64,000 bases of DNA from Halichoerus grypus (GCF_964656455.1 NC_135719.1:130615444-130679443); one strand, 5' to 3'; shown: positions 30,361 to 44,640, numbered from the stretch's first letter. Made by a program: numbers and translations. The notes: generated from the sequence alone by a model not told the origin.

Positions 30361-33300
30361 TCTCGATGGGGGTATTCAGTGAGGATGACCATTGTGTGAT
30401 GAAATATGTAGTCTATTTCTCCCAATTCCTGGTAAAGGTCAAAGGCAAGTATGGGATAAAGATAAGTATCTGGACAAAAATATTTTAGGGTTTGAAAGTT
30501 CAGATCCAATCATAATAGAAAACAAGGATCTTGTTTTTCCAATTAGTATTTTGAATCCAAACTTGAAACTCTGTTCTAAAGCAATGTTCTGTCATTCTGC
30601 CCTAAGTTTCTGATTCCTGGTTGATGGAAACTTATTTTTTCTTAGAGTTAAGCACTTCAGTAAAAAGTATGTAAACCCAAGGTAAAATCAAATGATGATG
30701 GTGCTAAGGATGTTTGAGACTACAGGAAGATCAGGGTTGAGTAGCAGATGGAGAAAACAGAGGTCAAGTTTCCACAGTAATAATGAAATAGTATTCACTT
30801 CGTGATTTTAACATAGGGCTAATGTCTCTGGTCTCAATGCTAATTGTGATCTTTAACTAATGTAACACATCAATATCCTATAATGATTCTGTTTGTGTAC
30901 AAAGATTACACATAGCATGTTAGCAACTTGGTAAATTCTCTAGAAGTATGTTCAAATATCTTTAGGTTCTAATTTAAACAATGTGTTATCCTCCAAAAGA
31001 GCACTGATTCTCTATCATCCACCCCCTGTCAATTTACTGAAATTAGCAGATGTAACCTCATTTAGACATTTTTTTAGTGTAACTGAAGCCAAGTTGGACA
31101 AATTCCACATTGAGAACAAGCACTGATGCCTCAGCAGCAGTTGGGTAATTAGTTAAAAAGTTCATGAACATTATGGCAGATGTGTAAAAGCACATGGTCC
31201 TGTGATTTCATATGGAACCAAGCACACTGTCATCACTCAGATGTGAAATTAATAATAATACAAGCATCTCTTGCTCAGCAGAAGTTGAACTGCTCCCAGT
31301 CATAAGCGAAGTCACACATTCATTCCTTGGAACCTCTTTTCCATCCTCTCTTTCCCCACAATCTGGCATGGGGATATGTTGCTTATCTCAGAATGTTTGA
31401 TTGCCTGTATTGTATTTTCTATTATCAAACACTGGTAACTAGCTACTATCTGACAGTAAACATTTGGGCAGGAAAAAAATACCATTTTGATCTGCTAAGA
31501 ACATACCGAAACCCTAATTATTATGAACAGAGAAGTCAACACAATTCATGTGCTAATTAGCATCACACATTAGCTGATTAGAAGCAAAACACCACAGCTT
31601 GGAGCACTGGGACAAGATGACAATAGAGAAGATTATGGGATGAAGCAGGCTATTACTTCTCATGGAGTCTTTGAACGGCTTATTGAATATGCTCCAAGGC
31701 TGACTTTTACCTCTGTTGAAACCTTGAGCATTTTCTCACCTGTTACTGTTTACAGACAGGTCTCCTGATTTCTGCTACCAAAAGGATTTCCATGGAGCAA
31801 TGAGGGCTAGGCAGGGGTTCCCTTTAATTCTTCCAAATAACCAATGCTATGAGGGCAAAACATAGTTCCTTACAGAAGTGTTCCCATGAGTCTCACAACG
31901 TAAACAGGTGCCAGCCCAGGTTTACCCCAAAGAGACTAGGGAAATGCAGGCTGAAATTCCATCTTGGAGCTGAAATATATCCCAAAACTCCCCAGAGAGC
32001 AAAGCTCAGCAGCGATCACAACTTTCCTTGCCATAATGTCCTACTCCTCCCTCTGACATCAGTCACTTCCTCACCTAAACATAATACAGAGGGCGCCCCT
32101 AGCTAGGAGTTAGTTACCCAGCAACTGGACTTGCATTTATTCATCTAGCAAGTTTTTACTGAATGGCTGCTATTTACCAAGAATAAGTCCAATGAAGGAT
32201 GTGAGCTACAATATTGTATCTACCATACTAAGTTCATCCATTGGATATTCTTTCCCAGCTCAGTTCTGACCATCCTCATTTTTCTGACCACATTGTTCTT
32301 CCTTAACTGTGAGATATACAGCACAAACAGCGTAAAGGCATTGAACACACAACGTACCAGTGTCTATATTATTTTTAAAGGAAATGCTATTTCTTTCTCA
32401 TACGCCCTTCACAGTATTTGTATTTAGAAATCCTGGCTTTCTAGAAGTCTTTCCTTTCAACTCTGACTCCAAGACTTTATACTGTATATTAAGTTCATTT
32501 ATGTCTGCCATATCCTTGCAAAAGATAGTTTAAATGATCACATACCCCACCCCTATAAAATAAGGATTGTCTGGAGTAGCTTACCCATAGATCCTACCAA
32601 GATTTATGATTTATTTACCCAAGCTGGTTTATAGAATGTGGATTCTAGGGGAATCAGCCTAAGTCATGGTGAAGAAATCAGTCTAAGTAGACTGACATTT
32701 CCAGGTAACATTATATGATAAATGGGGATGACAGAAGCACTTTTTTCTTGGATATTAAGGATTTTATGGATAAATGGCCCCATCCCATCCTCTTAGCTTC
32801 AAATGGAAAGTAGGATCAGCAATCTGAACCGAAGGTAAAAAGCTTCATGGAATTATCACAATCTGTGATAATAAGCAAGCCCTCCAAACTGCTACACATG
32901 GAGTGATAGTTTTATTTTTGAGCACCTAATTATCTCTAAGAGATAAAGTGCCCAACAACCCTGCTGGTTTTAGAGAACACAGCCTCGCCCAAGATCCAGT
33001 TCATCTCCGTTCAAGCTGGCTGCGCCCTCTCTCCATCCTCTTTCTCCCCCGTGGACTCTGGCTGGCTTTCTCAGTTTTAAATCTTCTGCAGCGTTTCTGG
33101 TAAACTGCAATGCTTATCAACCATTCTCCTTATCCTTGGGGGCGTATTGAATATCAGATGAAAACACTACAGAATTGGACAAGCAATTATTTAGTTTTAC
33201 AATAATTTCTAATGATTAGAGCAAGCCGATTTTCACTTGCAGCAGTCTGAGATGAAGAGGAAAAAGTGAGATGAGCTCACCGATCCTCACTTGATTTTCA

Positions 33301-34129
33301 GCAGTCTGGGAACAGCATGTGATCTGCAAGTTGCATGGTCCAAAGAATACAAAAAGAGATGCAAGCTAGTGCCACACTTATGCTTAGCTTAGTTGTCTTT
33401 TTACAAAATCATGCTGTTCAAGATCTTCTCTCCTGTTGTTTCTCCAAGGTGGTTTTTGCCCGCTCTAGCTATCCCTGACCAAAGGAATTCCATGGACACT
33501 GTGGGTGGAGGGACAGTCAAACAGTGACCAAAGAAGCCTGTGATTGACAGCCTTACATGATCGCCATTCAACCCGAAGGCACAGATGAGCTCCTGTAGCG
33601 TCTTAGTTGGATCTTTGTATATATATGGGATTAATGGAATCCCACCATTTCAGACTTACCAATTTCCTAGAAGCTTAATGTCCAGTCACTGCCTGAAAAA
33701 GCCATGTCTGGGCCATACCCTGTGGCATTTATAACCAGCTGCCTTGTCACTGCCATCAAGAAAGTCAACGGGCCACCACATCGTATGTTGAGTCTTCTCT
33801 TCTTTCATTATTACTTTTTCCTTAAAGCGATCGCATGTGTCACCCACCTCACTATTTTGGAAGAGAGGTACACTGATTTTTTTATTCACTCATTTACACA
33901 TTCATTCTCTGTAATCTTATCTGTGTAACCTGCCCCCCCAAAATAGGATTGTCAGAGAAAATATAGGCCATCCCATTACATTTGAATTTCAGATAAACAA
34001 CAAATAACTCTTTAGTACCGGAATGTTTCAAAATTACATGGGGAATACTTATGCTAAAAATTATTCATTGTTTTTCTGGGCATCTTGTATTTTTACTTGC
34101 TAAATCAGACAACCCTGCCCTGAAGAAAA

Positions 34130-34943
34130 GATCTGAGTCTCTGACAGTCTTCATTACAGATACTGCATTTTACAAATTGAAGAACTGCGGTGACCCTGGA
34201 TCAAGCAGCTCTCTTGGTGCCATTTTCCCGAACAGCATTTGCTTGCTTCATGTTTCTGTGTCACATTTTGGTAATTCTCACAACATTGCAAACTCTTTCA
34301 CTATTATTACATTTAAATTCCTGCAATCTCATGATAAAACTTGAATGGATGAGGAGTGGTTTCTTATGGGTGAGCAGTGGTTTCTTGAGATGGACTCTAT
34401 ACCTGGAGAAGATGCTGTGAAGATTGTTGAAATGACAACAAAGGATTTAGAATATGATATAAATTTAGTGATAAACCAGAGGCGAGGTTTGAGAGGACTG
34501 ACCCCAACTTTGAAAGTTCTGTGGGTAAAATGGTATCAAACAGCATCACATGCTACAGAGAAATCGTTCTTGAAAAGAAGAGTCAATCAGTGTATCAAAC
34601 TTCACTGCTGTCTTATTTTAAGAAATTGCCATATCCACCCTGACCTTCAGCAGCCACCACCCTGATCAGTCAGCAGCTGTCAACATTGAGGCAAGATCCT
34701 CCACCAGCAAAGAGATTATGATTTGCTGTAAGCTCAGATGATGGTTAGCACTTTTTAGAAATAAAGTGTTTTTAAATTAAGGTATGTACATTGGTTTTTT
34801 AGACATATTGCTATTGTATGCTTAAAAGACTGCAATATAGTGTAAACATAACTTTTCTATGCACTGGGAAACCAAAAAATTTATTTGACTCACTTAATTG
34901 TGGCGGTCTGGAACCAAACCTGCATATCTCTGAGGTATGCCTG
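34130..34943 (+). mobile_element. Tigger1 (pogo/Tc1-mariner) DNA transposon, internally deleted
   Basis: Both ends of Tigger1 are recognisable. Left: 'gatactgcattttacaaattgaag' and 'ttttggtaattctcacaacattgc'. Right: the C-terminal transposase region (34345-34665; [16 protein letters not shown] readable), 'cagatgatggttagcactttttag', and the terminal inverted repeat ending tctgaggtatgcctg at 34943. The DDE catalytic domain is missing by internal deletion around 34310-34330, so it is a dead non-autonomous copy. The left TIR is badly eroded. Confidence 0.88.
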
Positions 34944-35131
34944 CAAATAGGGAACTAGGCGACTTTTATAAAATCTAGATATGCAAACTGTATCATAAAC
35001 GTGCTTACTTCCAAAGACATCTGCTATAATTAATATGTATAAACCTTGCACAACTATAACCTAGAATGTTTTGAGTGCTTAAGCCAGAAGAAGGTAAGGT
35101 GTTTTAGAGATTCTTAAAAACCAGTTAATAG

Positions 35132-35570
35132 GGGCGCCTGGGTGGTTCAGTGGGTTAGGCCTCTGACTCTTTTTTTTTTTAAAGATTTTATTTATTTATT
35201 TGACAGAGAGAGAGACAGTGAGAGAGGGAACACAAGCAGGGGGAGTGGGAGGGGGGAGAAGCAGCCTTCCCGCCTAGCAGGGAGCCTGATGCAGGGCTTG
35301 ATCCCAGGCCCCTGGGATCATGACCTGAGCTGAAGGCAGATGCTCAACCATCTGAGCCACCCAGGTGCCCCAAGCCTCTGACTCTTGATTTCAGCTCAGA
35401 TCATGATCTCATGGTCATGGAATTGAGACCCGCATCAGGTTCCATGCTTGGTGGGGAGTCTGCTTGAGATTCTCTTTCTCCCCTCCCTCCCCCTTTGCCC
35501 CATCCCTGCTTGCCCTCTCTCTCTCTCTCTCTCTAAAATAAATAAATAAATCTTTAAAAAAAAAAAAAAG
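35132..35570 (+). mobile_element. Can-SINE (outer), split by a second SINE
   Basis: Head gggcgcctgggtggttcag at 35132, continuing at 35374 with cctctgactcttgatttc to a 14-A tail. TSD cagttaatag at 35122-35131 and 35571-35580. It ends 104 bases before exon 8. Confidence 0.95.
35172..35373 (-). mobile_element. Can-SINE nested inside another Can-SINE
   Basis: Reversed full-length copy inserted in the tRNA-like head of the outer SINE. TSD gcctctgactctt at 35159-35171 and 35374-35386. Confidence 0.95.
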
Positions 35571-35642
35571 CAGTTAATAGCTAAGGAGATCATGCTCACA
35601 TTTCATTTTGGTATTTATATTAATTTGCTTAATCTCACCTGA

Positions 35643-35753
<111 letters not shown>

Positions 35754-38044
35754 TGAGTAAGACATACAAAAGAACGTCAGTCTTTGTTTTATTTTATTTG
35801 GAATGAAGGGGGTCACTAAGAGGAGCAGCTGATGTTCATGGGTAGGGAATGTTGATGTCTTGGCTAAAGACTTGGCTAAAGACTTAGCTCCTCCTATATA
35901 GGCTACTGCTTGGAAGAAAGTCCTTGTTCTTTGAGACTCAGAAGGTCTCCCACTCCACCATGCCATCCTAGTGCTTCATCAGGAAATCACCTTGGTGTGG
36001 ACATTCACGGAGGCCCTCTTGTGGGAAAAAAACAGACATTTTTGAGCAGCTGCCATTTGCAGAATTCTGAGACACGAGATCTACAAATAGGTGGAAGGCA
36101 TTCTATGCAGGGAAAAATGTGTGTGAATGTGCATTGCACAATGCCTGGCATGAAAAAGGAAGAGTATAATGGTTTGATTCTTATCTGGTAAAACTTACCA
36201 TCACTGGAAAAGATGGGACATAATTATTTTTTAAAACAGCATGAAAAGATATCTACTTGTGCATTTCTCTGATTTGCATCCCCACAGCTAATAGGTAATC
36301 AAGTTCTGTCAATTCTGTCTCTCTCAAGTATCTTTATTAGTGCCATCTTTCCCATCCCCTGGTTTTACCTTTGTTTAGAATCTCACCATTGAGCATCTAT
36401 CTGGTCAAGTCCTTGCCAAAGCAAAACACAGCACCCCAGGAGAAATACAAGATAATCCATTAGAGGCAAGAAGAAATATTAGAGATTCTATTTATACTTA
36501 AGTTTTTAAAAATAAGAACAAATTAAGTTTTGCTACTATTTTATACACAGATGACTGAGGTCTCTCAGGTGTCAGGTAGGGAATGGAGGCATCCCCAGGG
36601 AACAGGGGGTGATCTACAGTTCAAAGACTTAACACCTGCAACTCTTTCACTTTTAACAATTGTACCTCCCTTTCAGATTGAATGCACCTAGTTAAGTGAA
36701 TTCATGCTCTTATTTTCTTAACAGATAGACTGCATGTGAGAGGGCAGAGTGACCCTGAAAACCTACTGTATCACATGGGGATTCTTTGTTAACTCATGGC
36801 AAAACTCTTACAAGCATTATGCTTTTTTCTTTCCACAAAAACAGAAGTGAAAAAAATGTGTTGACCTTTTCTGTGATTTTTTTTAACCTCAAAGATACTT
36901 TTAAAGACAACTTTAACTGCTCCTTCAAGATAAAGGTGATATTTCACTAATAAATATTGTTATTCTGAAGAAATTTGTGCTTTGGAAAGGGCCTTTAAAA
37001 ACAGGTATTTAAAAACATTTCCATCTTACGTGATTTTCCTGATAAGAATGGTGAATGTCACTTATGAAAATTATGTTTTGTTAAAACCAGAAAGTGAATT
37101 TTGCCCTGTTGAAAAATATTTCAAATTAATAACTGAAGTGAGTTTAAAATCCATGTTTATAAAATATGAAAATGAAACACCTTTAAGTTAGTGTACAAAG
37201 ACAACTGATTGACATCTGAGAATATGAATTTCAATAAAAACATGTATTTAAGTCCTGAATTGGATTAACAGATGAGAATCTTAACTTAGTAAGTACAGCC
37301 AAGTCTGCCTTATTCCATGTGGAACCATCTGTCTTTGTGGGGTAACTTTTTCATTGACAGCCATTTAAACCAAAGCCAAAATAAACTAAACCAGAAGCAG
37401 ACCTCTGGAATAGCTATATCAGAAAGGGTTAAACAGCAATTTTCGAAATTAGTGAAGTATATTTAATTACACTGCTTTCACTTTAGTGAAATTTTTTAAA
37501 AATATTGTTTATTTATTTTTATCTTATCCTTTTAAAATGTATGTTTAGTGTTTTTTATAATGTATATAACATGTATTACAGTAATATGTGTGTAAAGCTC
37601 ATAAATGTATGCATGTTAAAGGCACATACTCAAACATTTTTTACTTGTGAATATGTGACATTGGAAGAATTTAAAGACCAATGATGAAGACCACAACCAT
37701 TCAAATTGGGGATCTGCTACAAGGTGAATGGCTGGCCCCAGATTTTACAAAAAAATACAGCTTCCTTTATGAGAAAATCTTCCCATGAGAGCAAAGTTGC
37801 TCCAACTAAACAGTGTGCTTCATGAAGTCGTTGGCTTGCCTTATACTGTAAGCTTCTTACTTTTGTCAAGGACTCATAAGAATAAGTTAGCCAATGGGCA
37901 CCATGCTTTGAGTAGCACTAGTCTAGATGACAAGAGCCCCCAAATTTCCCTTTGCCTTCTATGTTGGTCCCTCTCAATTCCATCCTCCCCAAACCTCTGT
38001 GTGATAAAATACATAGGATCTTAACATGCAATGCTGGTCTCCCA

Positions 38045-38520
38045 TATACTTCAGGATAAAGACCTTGGTGTGGCATGCAAGGCTCTTTTATAATCTTCAG
38101 GTTTGTCTCTCACATCCTATACACCCCTGACCAATGATCTATCCATATTAGCTCCCCTAACGCTCCAACCTCCATATGTGGCTATGTTAAATTCTTGTTT
38201 TTCATACTGCTTGAAAAATCCTATCACAACCTTATCTGTCTGATGAGCACTTACTCTTACTACCACTTTGACATTCAAGCAAAAATCTCCTCTCTGAAGT
38301 CATTCTTGACCCTTCTTCTCCTTAGGTAAAGATAAACATTTCTTCTTCTATACTCCACTACCTCTATGTATGCATCTCAAAGCACCAGTAACATGTTTCT
38401 GTCTATCTCTCCAGGAGCTCCTATAGGGCAGGATTATGTCTGTTTTATTTCTACAGTTCTACTTCATCTTACAATGCCTGAAACACAGTGCTAGCTTAAT
38501 AAATGTTTGCAAAATCAATA
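38045..38520 (+). repeat. L2 3' region
   Basis: 'tcaggataaagaccttggtgtgg', 'catgcaaggctcttttataatc', 'ctctgaagtcattcttgaccc', 'gctcctatagggcaggattatg' and 'aacacagtgctagcttaataaat' in L2 ORF2-to-3' end order. Confidence 0.85.
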
Positions 38521-38880
38521 CGGTATACAATAAATATTTGAATCACACTTCTGTAAATGCTGTAGTGTTTAAATAGCAGTCACATGATGAGACACCTGTG
38601 ACACTTCCAAGCAGTGATGTCTACAGATGTGAAAGTAACAAGAGAGATCAGGGCTAGAGATGTATTTGAGATGCTTTGGAATGTAGGTGGTAATGGGAGA
38701 TGTGAGTATGGAGGAAATCTTAACAAATGGATAGAATGGAGACTTGGGATAACCCTCCGCACCAAAGTAATTTTCCCTGGTCCTTCCTTAAACATTAAAA
38801 TGGGAGTACTTTATGAAAAAAGAGCATAAATTAAAAAGCATAAATTCTCAATGACAAAGTGAGTGGAATAAGTCACATAA

Positions 38881-38936
38881 GAGTAAGTGGTCTTGAAAAA
38901 CCAAGAGAGTAAGTAGTGTCTTGAAAAACCAAGAGA
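38881..38936. repeat. Two-copy tandem repeat (unit about 28 bases)
   Basis: gagtaagtggtcttgaaaaa-ccaaga is followed at once by gagtaagtagtgtcttgaaa-aaccaaga. The copies differ by a 2-base indel and one base. A local duplication in intron 8. Confidence 0.85.
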
Positions 38937-39689
38937 GAACTGCATGCTAACTATGCTGATTCAAAAATCACTAAATCTAGGAAATATTTCATCAGTTAAA
39001 TCTTAAGTATTCTGTAGGTGGGGGTCTAGGCGACATTGAAGTTGGAAGTAAAAAAAAAAAAAAACTTCACCTCTTCCCCTAGGTCTCCTCTCCCACCCTG
39101 CACGGGTGAGCAACTACTTTTTATCGACCCCAGAAGAAAACCAGAGTTTACTTTCTGTTAAAATGTCATCACCACAGTTGAAGAATAATAGGCACATTAG
39201 AGGGTAGAAGTGAAGCACTGTCTGCAAACAGGATTATGTGAAAGTTTACATACTAAAATGCAAGACCAACAAGTTTCTTACCCACTCAACTCACATAATA
39301 CTGTCATCAAAGTTAATACCTTCCAGATAGGAGATTACGGTTCTGAGGAGGCTGACAATCCCAAGGAAAGAAAAAACCTACAAAAATGCTCACTGATATT
39401 TCCCCAAAGACACTGAAGTGAAGCCCATCAGGCAACAAACCAACACACAGAGAGCTTTCCATAAGCCTCCCCCACAAACATGAACATGTATCCAAGGATC
39501 CCCAAATCTTAGGGGAAAGCTGTTGACATGAAAAACAGAGACTAGAACAGAAAAGGGAACTTTAAAGGAATAGAGATAAGGCAAGAAACAGAAAACTTTA
39601 ATAAAAAATTATAACAAATATGCTCAGAGAGATAGTTTTTCATCCATAACTTAACTTCTTATATAGTAATATTCTGAAAACAAGAAGAA

Positions 39690-40990
39690 GCTTATGACTC
39701 CTAGAATAAAACATAGGGAGAACTTTCTTGACATAGGCCTTAGCGATGATTTTTTAGATATGACACCAGAAGCACAAGCAACAAAAGCAAAAATAATCTC
39801 GTGGGACTACATTAAGTCAAGAGGCTTCTACACAGCAAAAGAAACACTCAGCAAAATGAAAAGGCAACCTACAAAATAGAAAAAAAATTTGCAAATCATA
39901 TGTCTAATAAGAGGTTAAAACCTCTTATATAAGGAACTCTTACAAATCAATAAAAATAAATAAATAATCCAATTGAAAAATGGGTAAAGAACGTGAACAG
40001 GCATATTTCCAAAGCTACAAGTAAAAGGCAATTTCCAGTTACAAGCTGAATAAGTTTTGGGGGCATAAAATGGCCAATAGGTACATTAAAAGGTGTTCAA
40101 CATCACTAACCATTAGGAAAATGCAAATCAAAACCATGAGATGTCACCCCACACATGTTAGAATGGCTATTATCAAAGAGAGAAAAGGAAACAAGTGTTG
40201 ACAAGGAAATGAAGAAAAGGAACACTTGCATGCTATTGGTAGGAATATAAACTGCATAGCCATTATGAAGAATAGTATGGAAGTTCCTCAAAAAATTAAA
40301 ATTAGAACTCTCATATGATCCAGCAATCCCATTTCTGGGTGTATATCCAAAGGAAATGAAATCACTACATTGAAGAGATATCTGCATTGCCATGTTCATT
40401 GCAGCATTATTACAATAAGTAAAACATGGAAACAAGCTAAGTGTTCATCAATGAATGAAGAAAAGATATATATATATATATATAATGGAACATGACTCAG
40501 TTGTGAGAAATCCTGCCATTTGAGACAACATAGACGAACCTTAAGGCCATTATGCTAAGTGAAATAAGTCAGACAGGGAACAACAAATACTATAGGATCT
40601 CACTTACATGTGGAATTTATAAAAGCCAAACTCATAGAAACAGAGAGTAGATTGGTTGCCAGGGGCAGAGGGTGGGGGAAATGGGGAAATGTTGGTCAAA
40701 GGGTACACAATTTCCGGTTATAAATTGAATAAGTTCTGGGAATCTAATGTACAGCATGGTGACTATACTTTAATAATACTGTATTGTATACTTAAAAGTT
40801 GCTAAGAGATCTTAAAAGTTCTCCCTACACATACTCACAAAAAGAAATGCTGGCTATGTGAGGTAATAGATGTGTTAACTAACCTTATTGTGTTAATCAC
40901 TTCACAATATATACATATAGCAAATCATCACACTGTATACTTTAAACTTACACAATGCTATATGTCAATTATATCTCAATAAACCTGGGG
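39690..40990 (+). mobile_element. Old L1 (L1MA-type) 3' region
   Basis: ORF2 C-terminal sequence ('gatatgacaccagaagcacaag', 'gcaaatcaaaaccatgagatg', 'ccagcaatcccatttctggg') and 3' UTR ('tatgctaagtgaaataagtcag', 'ttaataatactgtattgtatac', 'caattatatctcaataaacctgg'). Frames are broken. An (AT)n run lies at 40467-40484. Confidence 0.88.
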
Positions 40991-41068
40991 GGAAAAGAAA
41001 GAGTCCTTGGAAATAAAAAAATATGATAGTCAGGATCATAGGTAAATGCATATATAACTTTAGGATAT

Positions 41069-41218
41069 ATTTTTTAAGATTTTATTTATTTATTTGAGAG
41101 AGAGAGAGAAGAAGACTCCCCGCTGAGCAGGTAGCTTGGGGCATGATCCCAGAACTCTGGGATCCTGACCCTAGCCGAAGGCAGACACCCAACCAACTGA
41201 GCCACTCAGGTGCCCCCA
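41069..41218 (-). mobile_element. Can-SINE, shortened
   Basis: Reversed copy with a shorter CT-rich part; head gagccactcaggtgccccc. TSD tttaggatat at 41059-41068 and 41221-41230. Confidence 0.93.
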
Positions 41219-41230
41219 ATTTTAGGATAT

Positions 41231-41610
41231 TTTGACAGCCCATTCCCCCAAAGGGTTTTACCAGTCTGAGTTCCACCAACCAATTATTAGAGTGTCCGTT
41301 TCTTCACAAGCTTGCCAAAATGTACTGTGTATGCTCTAATGTCAAACATTCTTGTGGGTGATAGGTAAGAAATGGTATCTCCATATAGTTTTACTTTGCA
41401 TTTCTCTAATTATGAGTGTGGTTGGACATCTTGCTATCTTTTTGTCTAGTTAAGTATATCTGTTCTTATTTTTCCTAATAGGTTTTATGCTTCCTTGCCC
41501 TAAAATTTTTATTGTTATTTATAGACCATAGTTATTATATCTTTATATATGATATCATTTTTAAGTACCCTTTCCCATTTTGTTTTCTGTCAATTGATTT
41601 TGCTTATAGT
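41231..41610 (-). mobile_element. Old L1 ORF2 fragment
   Basis: Reverse of L1: 'tgagttccaccaaccaattattag', 'tttactttgcatttctctaattatgag', 'gttggacatcttgctatc', 'ttttgttttctgtcaattg'. Confidence 0.75.
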
Positions 41611-41639
41611 GGGGGGAAAATATGATAGCCAACACACAC

Positions 41640-42320
41640 ACAAAATTAAGTTTTCAAAGATAGAGTGGCAAACATCTCCCAGAAAAGAGAGCACACAAAA
41701 ATAAGATATGGAATAGAGGAGAGAAAAGGTAAGAAAATTGTAAGTTCAAACTAGGTAGTCCAACACCCAAGTAACAAAAGTTTTAGAGGGGGAAATAAAA
41801 ACAAAAAAAGGAAATTGTGGGAGATGTTTTCTCATAAATGAAGGAAATGAGTTTTCAGAATAAAAAGACCCACAAAGAATTCTCATGAATGAAAAAGAGC
41901 TCATGGAGGTACTTCATAAGTTATGAAAATGCTGTACTAAGGAGAATATCCTAGAACCTTCTAAGGAGAAAAATCATGTTACCTGTGAAGATCAAAGAAT
42001 CAGAATGCCATCAGTCTTCTTAGCAGTAACATTGAAAGATAGAAAATGATAGCATACATCCCTCAAATTCTGAGGGAAAGTGATTTCCAAACTGTCAAGA
42101 AAAAAAGGTAAAATAAAGACATTTTCAGACATGAATAGTCTCAAAAACTTGATTTCCCATTCACCTTTTCTTGGAAAGAAAAGAAAGAGAACAATGAGGA
42201 ATTCAGAAACAGTGATCAACACAGGAAAGAAACAAATGGAATTCCCAGGATGACCAGAGGTCCTGGGAATCTTGGGACTAAGAAGTGTACCCCAGAGCTG
42301 AAGGAGAGCTCCAGGAGAAA
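41640..42320 (+). mobile_element. Old L1 5' region (L1M-type)
   Basis: 'cagaatgccatcagtcttcttag', 'attctgagggaaagtgatttcc', 'aataaagacattttcagacatg' match the L1M 5' end pattern also seen at 52430-52700. Confidence 0.65.
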
Positions 42321-44105
42321 GTTCTAGAAATAAAATAGATTGATAGGCTATGATAGTCATACAGGACTGACTGTATGAAAAACTGTTTTGGTAGATGTTT
42401 TAGAGAACTTTAGAGCATATGCAAGACTTAGCAAGAGATCCACTCAAACCAAGGTGTGTTAATAAAACAGAGAGAGATTTCATAAAGAAAGAAAGCTACA
42501 CAAGAAAGGAAATGAAATCAAGATATACAGAGCTGCAATAAGCAAAATACTAAATGTAGGTTTAACCAAATATGTCCTAAAACTATTTCGGGAGATTAGA
42601 GGGGGTGTCAGAGGAATATGTGCGTGGGGTAATGGAAGAGAGCTAAATCCTCATCTTCCATAGCAGGAAGTCAGTGGGTGAATCAAAAACCAATAAATCA
42701 AGAAATATTTACAATTGTGGAAAGAAATACCCATTAAAAGTTAAAAGTAGTTGTTTCTGGGGCATCAGAAAGCAGACTGCAGGGAGAAATGGCACAGGGG
42801 CCTGCTGTTTGTATTACCAAGCTTCCAGTGTAATTTGCTTTTTAAAAATAGGTCCACGCATTATTTTAATGAAAATTAGAATTTAATTTAAAAAGAAAAC
42901 CACAAAGCACAGGAAGCGAAGACAATGGAGATGGCAGCATTTGGAAAAGCCAGTAGCAGAAAAGTATGGAGTGGACAAAGAGTTCAATCTCACTCTTCAA
43001 ATTTCAAGCACAGTTGTCTTAAAATGCATGTATTAACTAACCATGGATGGCTTTATGACATCACCTTAATTCTTGTCTTGAACTTTTGTCAAAATCTTTG
43101 TTACTGTATTTCCCACAAACCTCCTCCCCATTAACTAGATTTTAAGATCCTACGGAAATCGATTGTCTTACACTTTTTGTAATTGCCCCACTTAAAAAGA
43201 CAACACGGCAAGTACTCAATAAATATTTGATAAATTGTAGCCTCATATCAAATAGCCATGATTTGGCTGTGATTTGGTATAAAAGCCAAACTTGGAAAAT
43301 CTTAACCTCCAACTAAAGAGAATAGAAATGGATGATATATATATTTCTGGCCCCATAGAGATATTTGAGAAAGAACACAGTCATTTCTAACAGTCAACAA
43401 AAACAGTTAAACTTGCCCATTCACATTACCATCTTTTTTCAAGGTCACTTCTCAAAAAAGAGTCTAATTCAAAACAGGTGCAACATCTAAAGTGAGATCT
43501 ATTCTCCAATCATTGCTATTTAAAAAAAAAAAAGCCTTTTAAATTTAGTTCAGAGTTTAATATTTTTTATTTACTGATTTTTTCAATCAAGATATGCAAT
43601 CTCATTTTCAATTTTTATGCTTTCCATTTTTGATTATCTTGTTTTCTTTTAATCTTATTTTGAAAGAGAAGCTCTTGGTGTTTATAATCCCAAAGGAAAG
43701 AACACACTGAAATGCAATGCCTTCCATAATAACCAGAGTTCTCTAAGGTCTAAATTATGTAACCCACATTAATAAGCACTTAACTTACTATTGAAAATGA
43801 CTATAATAGTCCCACTTACTATTATAAGTATCTCCTAAGAAGAGGACATCTCTGTAACAATATCCTTGAGTTTGTAGAACATGCCTCAACAAAAATAAAC
43901 TTTTGTTGCTATTAGTTGATCAAATTAATCATTTAAAATCTAAAGGTCATGGCACTGCCATCTTGGTTTACAGAAGAACAAGCTTTTTATGTTCTTTTCT
44001 TTTACCCTATGATCTTCACAAAATCATACCATTAGATGGCTGAAAAATGGTGGCAGAGTTCTTTTTGGCATGTCTGAAGTCCACAGGTGTGCTGAATACA
44101 TGATT

Positions 44106-44640
44106 TTCTAGGTTGATCCTGGACAAAATTATTTTTTATTGAGGTATAATTTACATACAGTAGCATGCAGTGCACAGTTTGATGAGTTTGGGCAAAATTA
44201 TGTTATCCTATCCTAGTTCAGGCTTAGAACATTTTCATCACCCAGAAAGTTCCCTTCATGCCCCAGCTTCCACAGACCGCCACAGATCTATTTGTTTTTC
44301 TCATGTAAAAATCTAGGAGTAAAGTTGTCACGGCACAGGAGAGATGTACATTTAACTTTATAGGAAATACTGCCCCCCAAAAATCCCATTTTCTATTCAA
44401 ATCAGAGAGTATGAAAGTTTCACACTCACTAACTCATTGTATTGTCAATCTTTTTGATTTAGCCATTCTAGTTGCTATAAAGTGGTATCTCGTTGTGGCT
44501 TACTCTGTCCCTGATTATTAATGATGTTGAGCATCTTTTCATGTACCTAGTAACCATTTGTATATTTTCTTTTGTCAAGTGTCTGTTCAAATATCTTACC
44601 TTATTTAATTGGGTTGCTTGTCTTTTTATTATTGAGTTGT
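44106..44640 (-). mobile_element. Old L1 3' region
   Basis: 'ttattgaggtataatttacatacag' (L1M 3' UTR in reverse) and further right 'attctagttgctataaagtgg' and 'gttgagcatcttttcatgtacc'. Confidence 0.8.

Noticed and set aside
34345..34665. 106-codon frame with transposase similarity as a domesticated gene
   Set aside because: It is only the C-terminal tail of a Tigger1 copy with no catalytic domain, no start context and an internal deletion.
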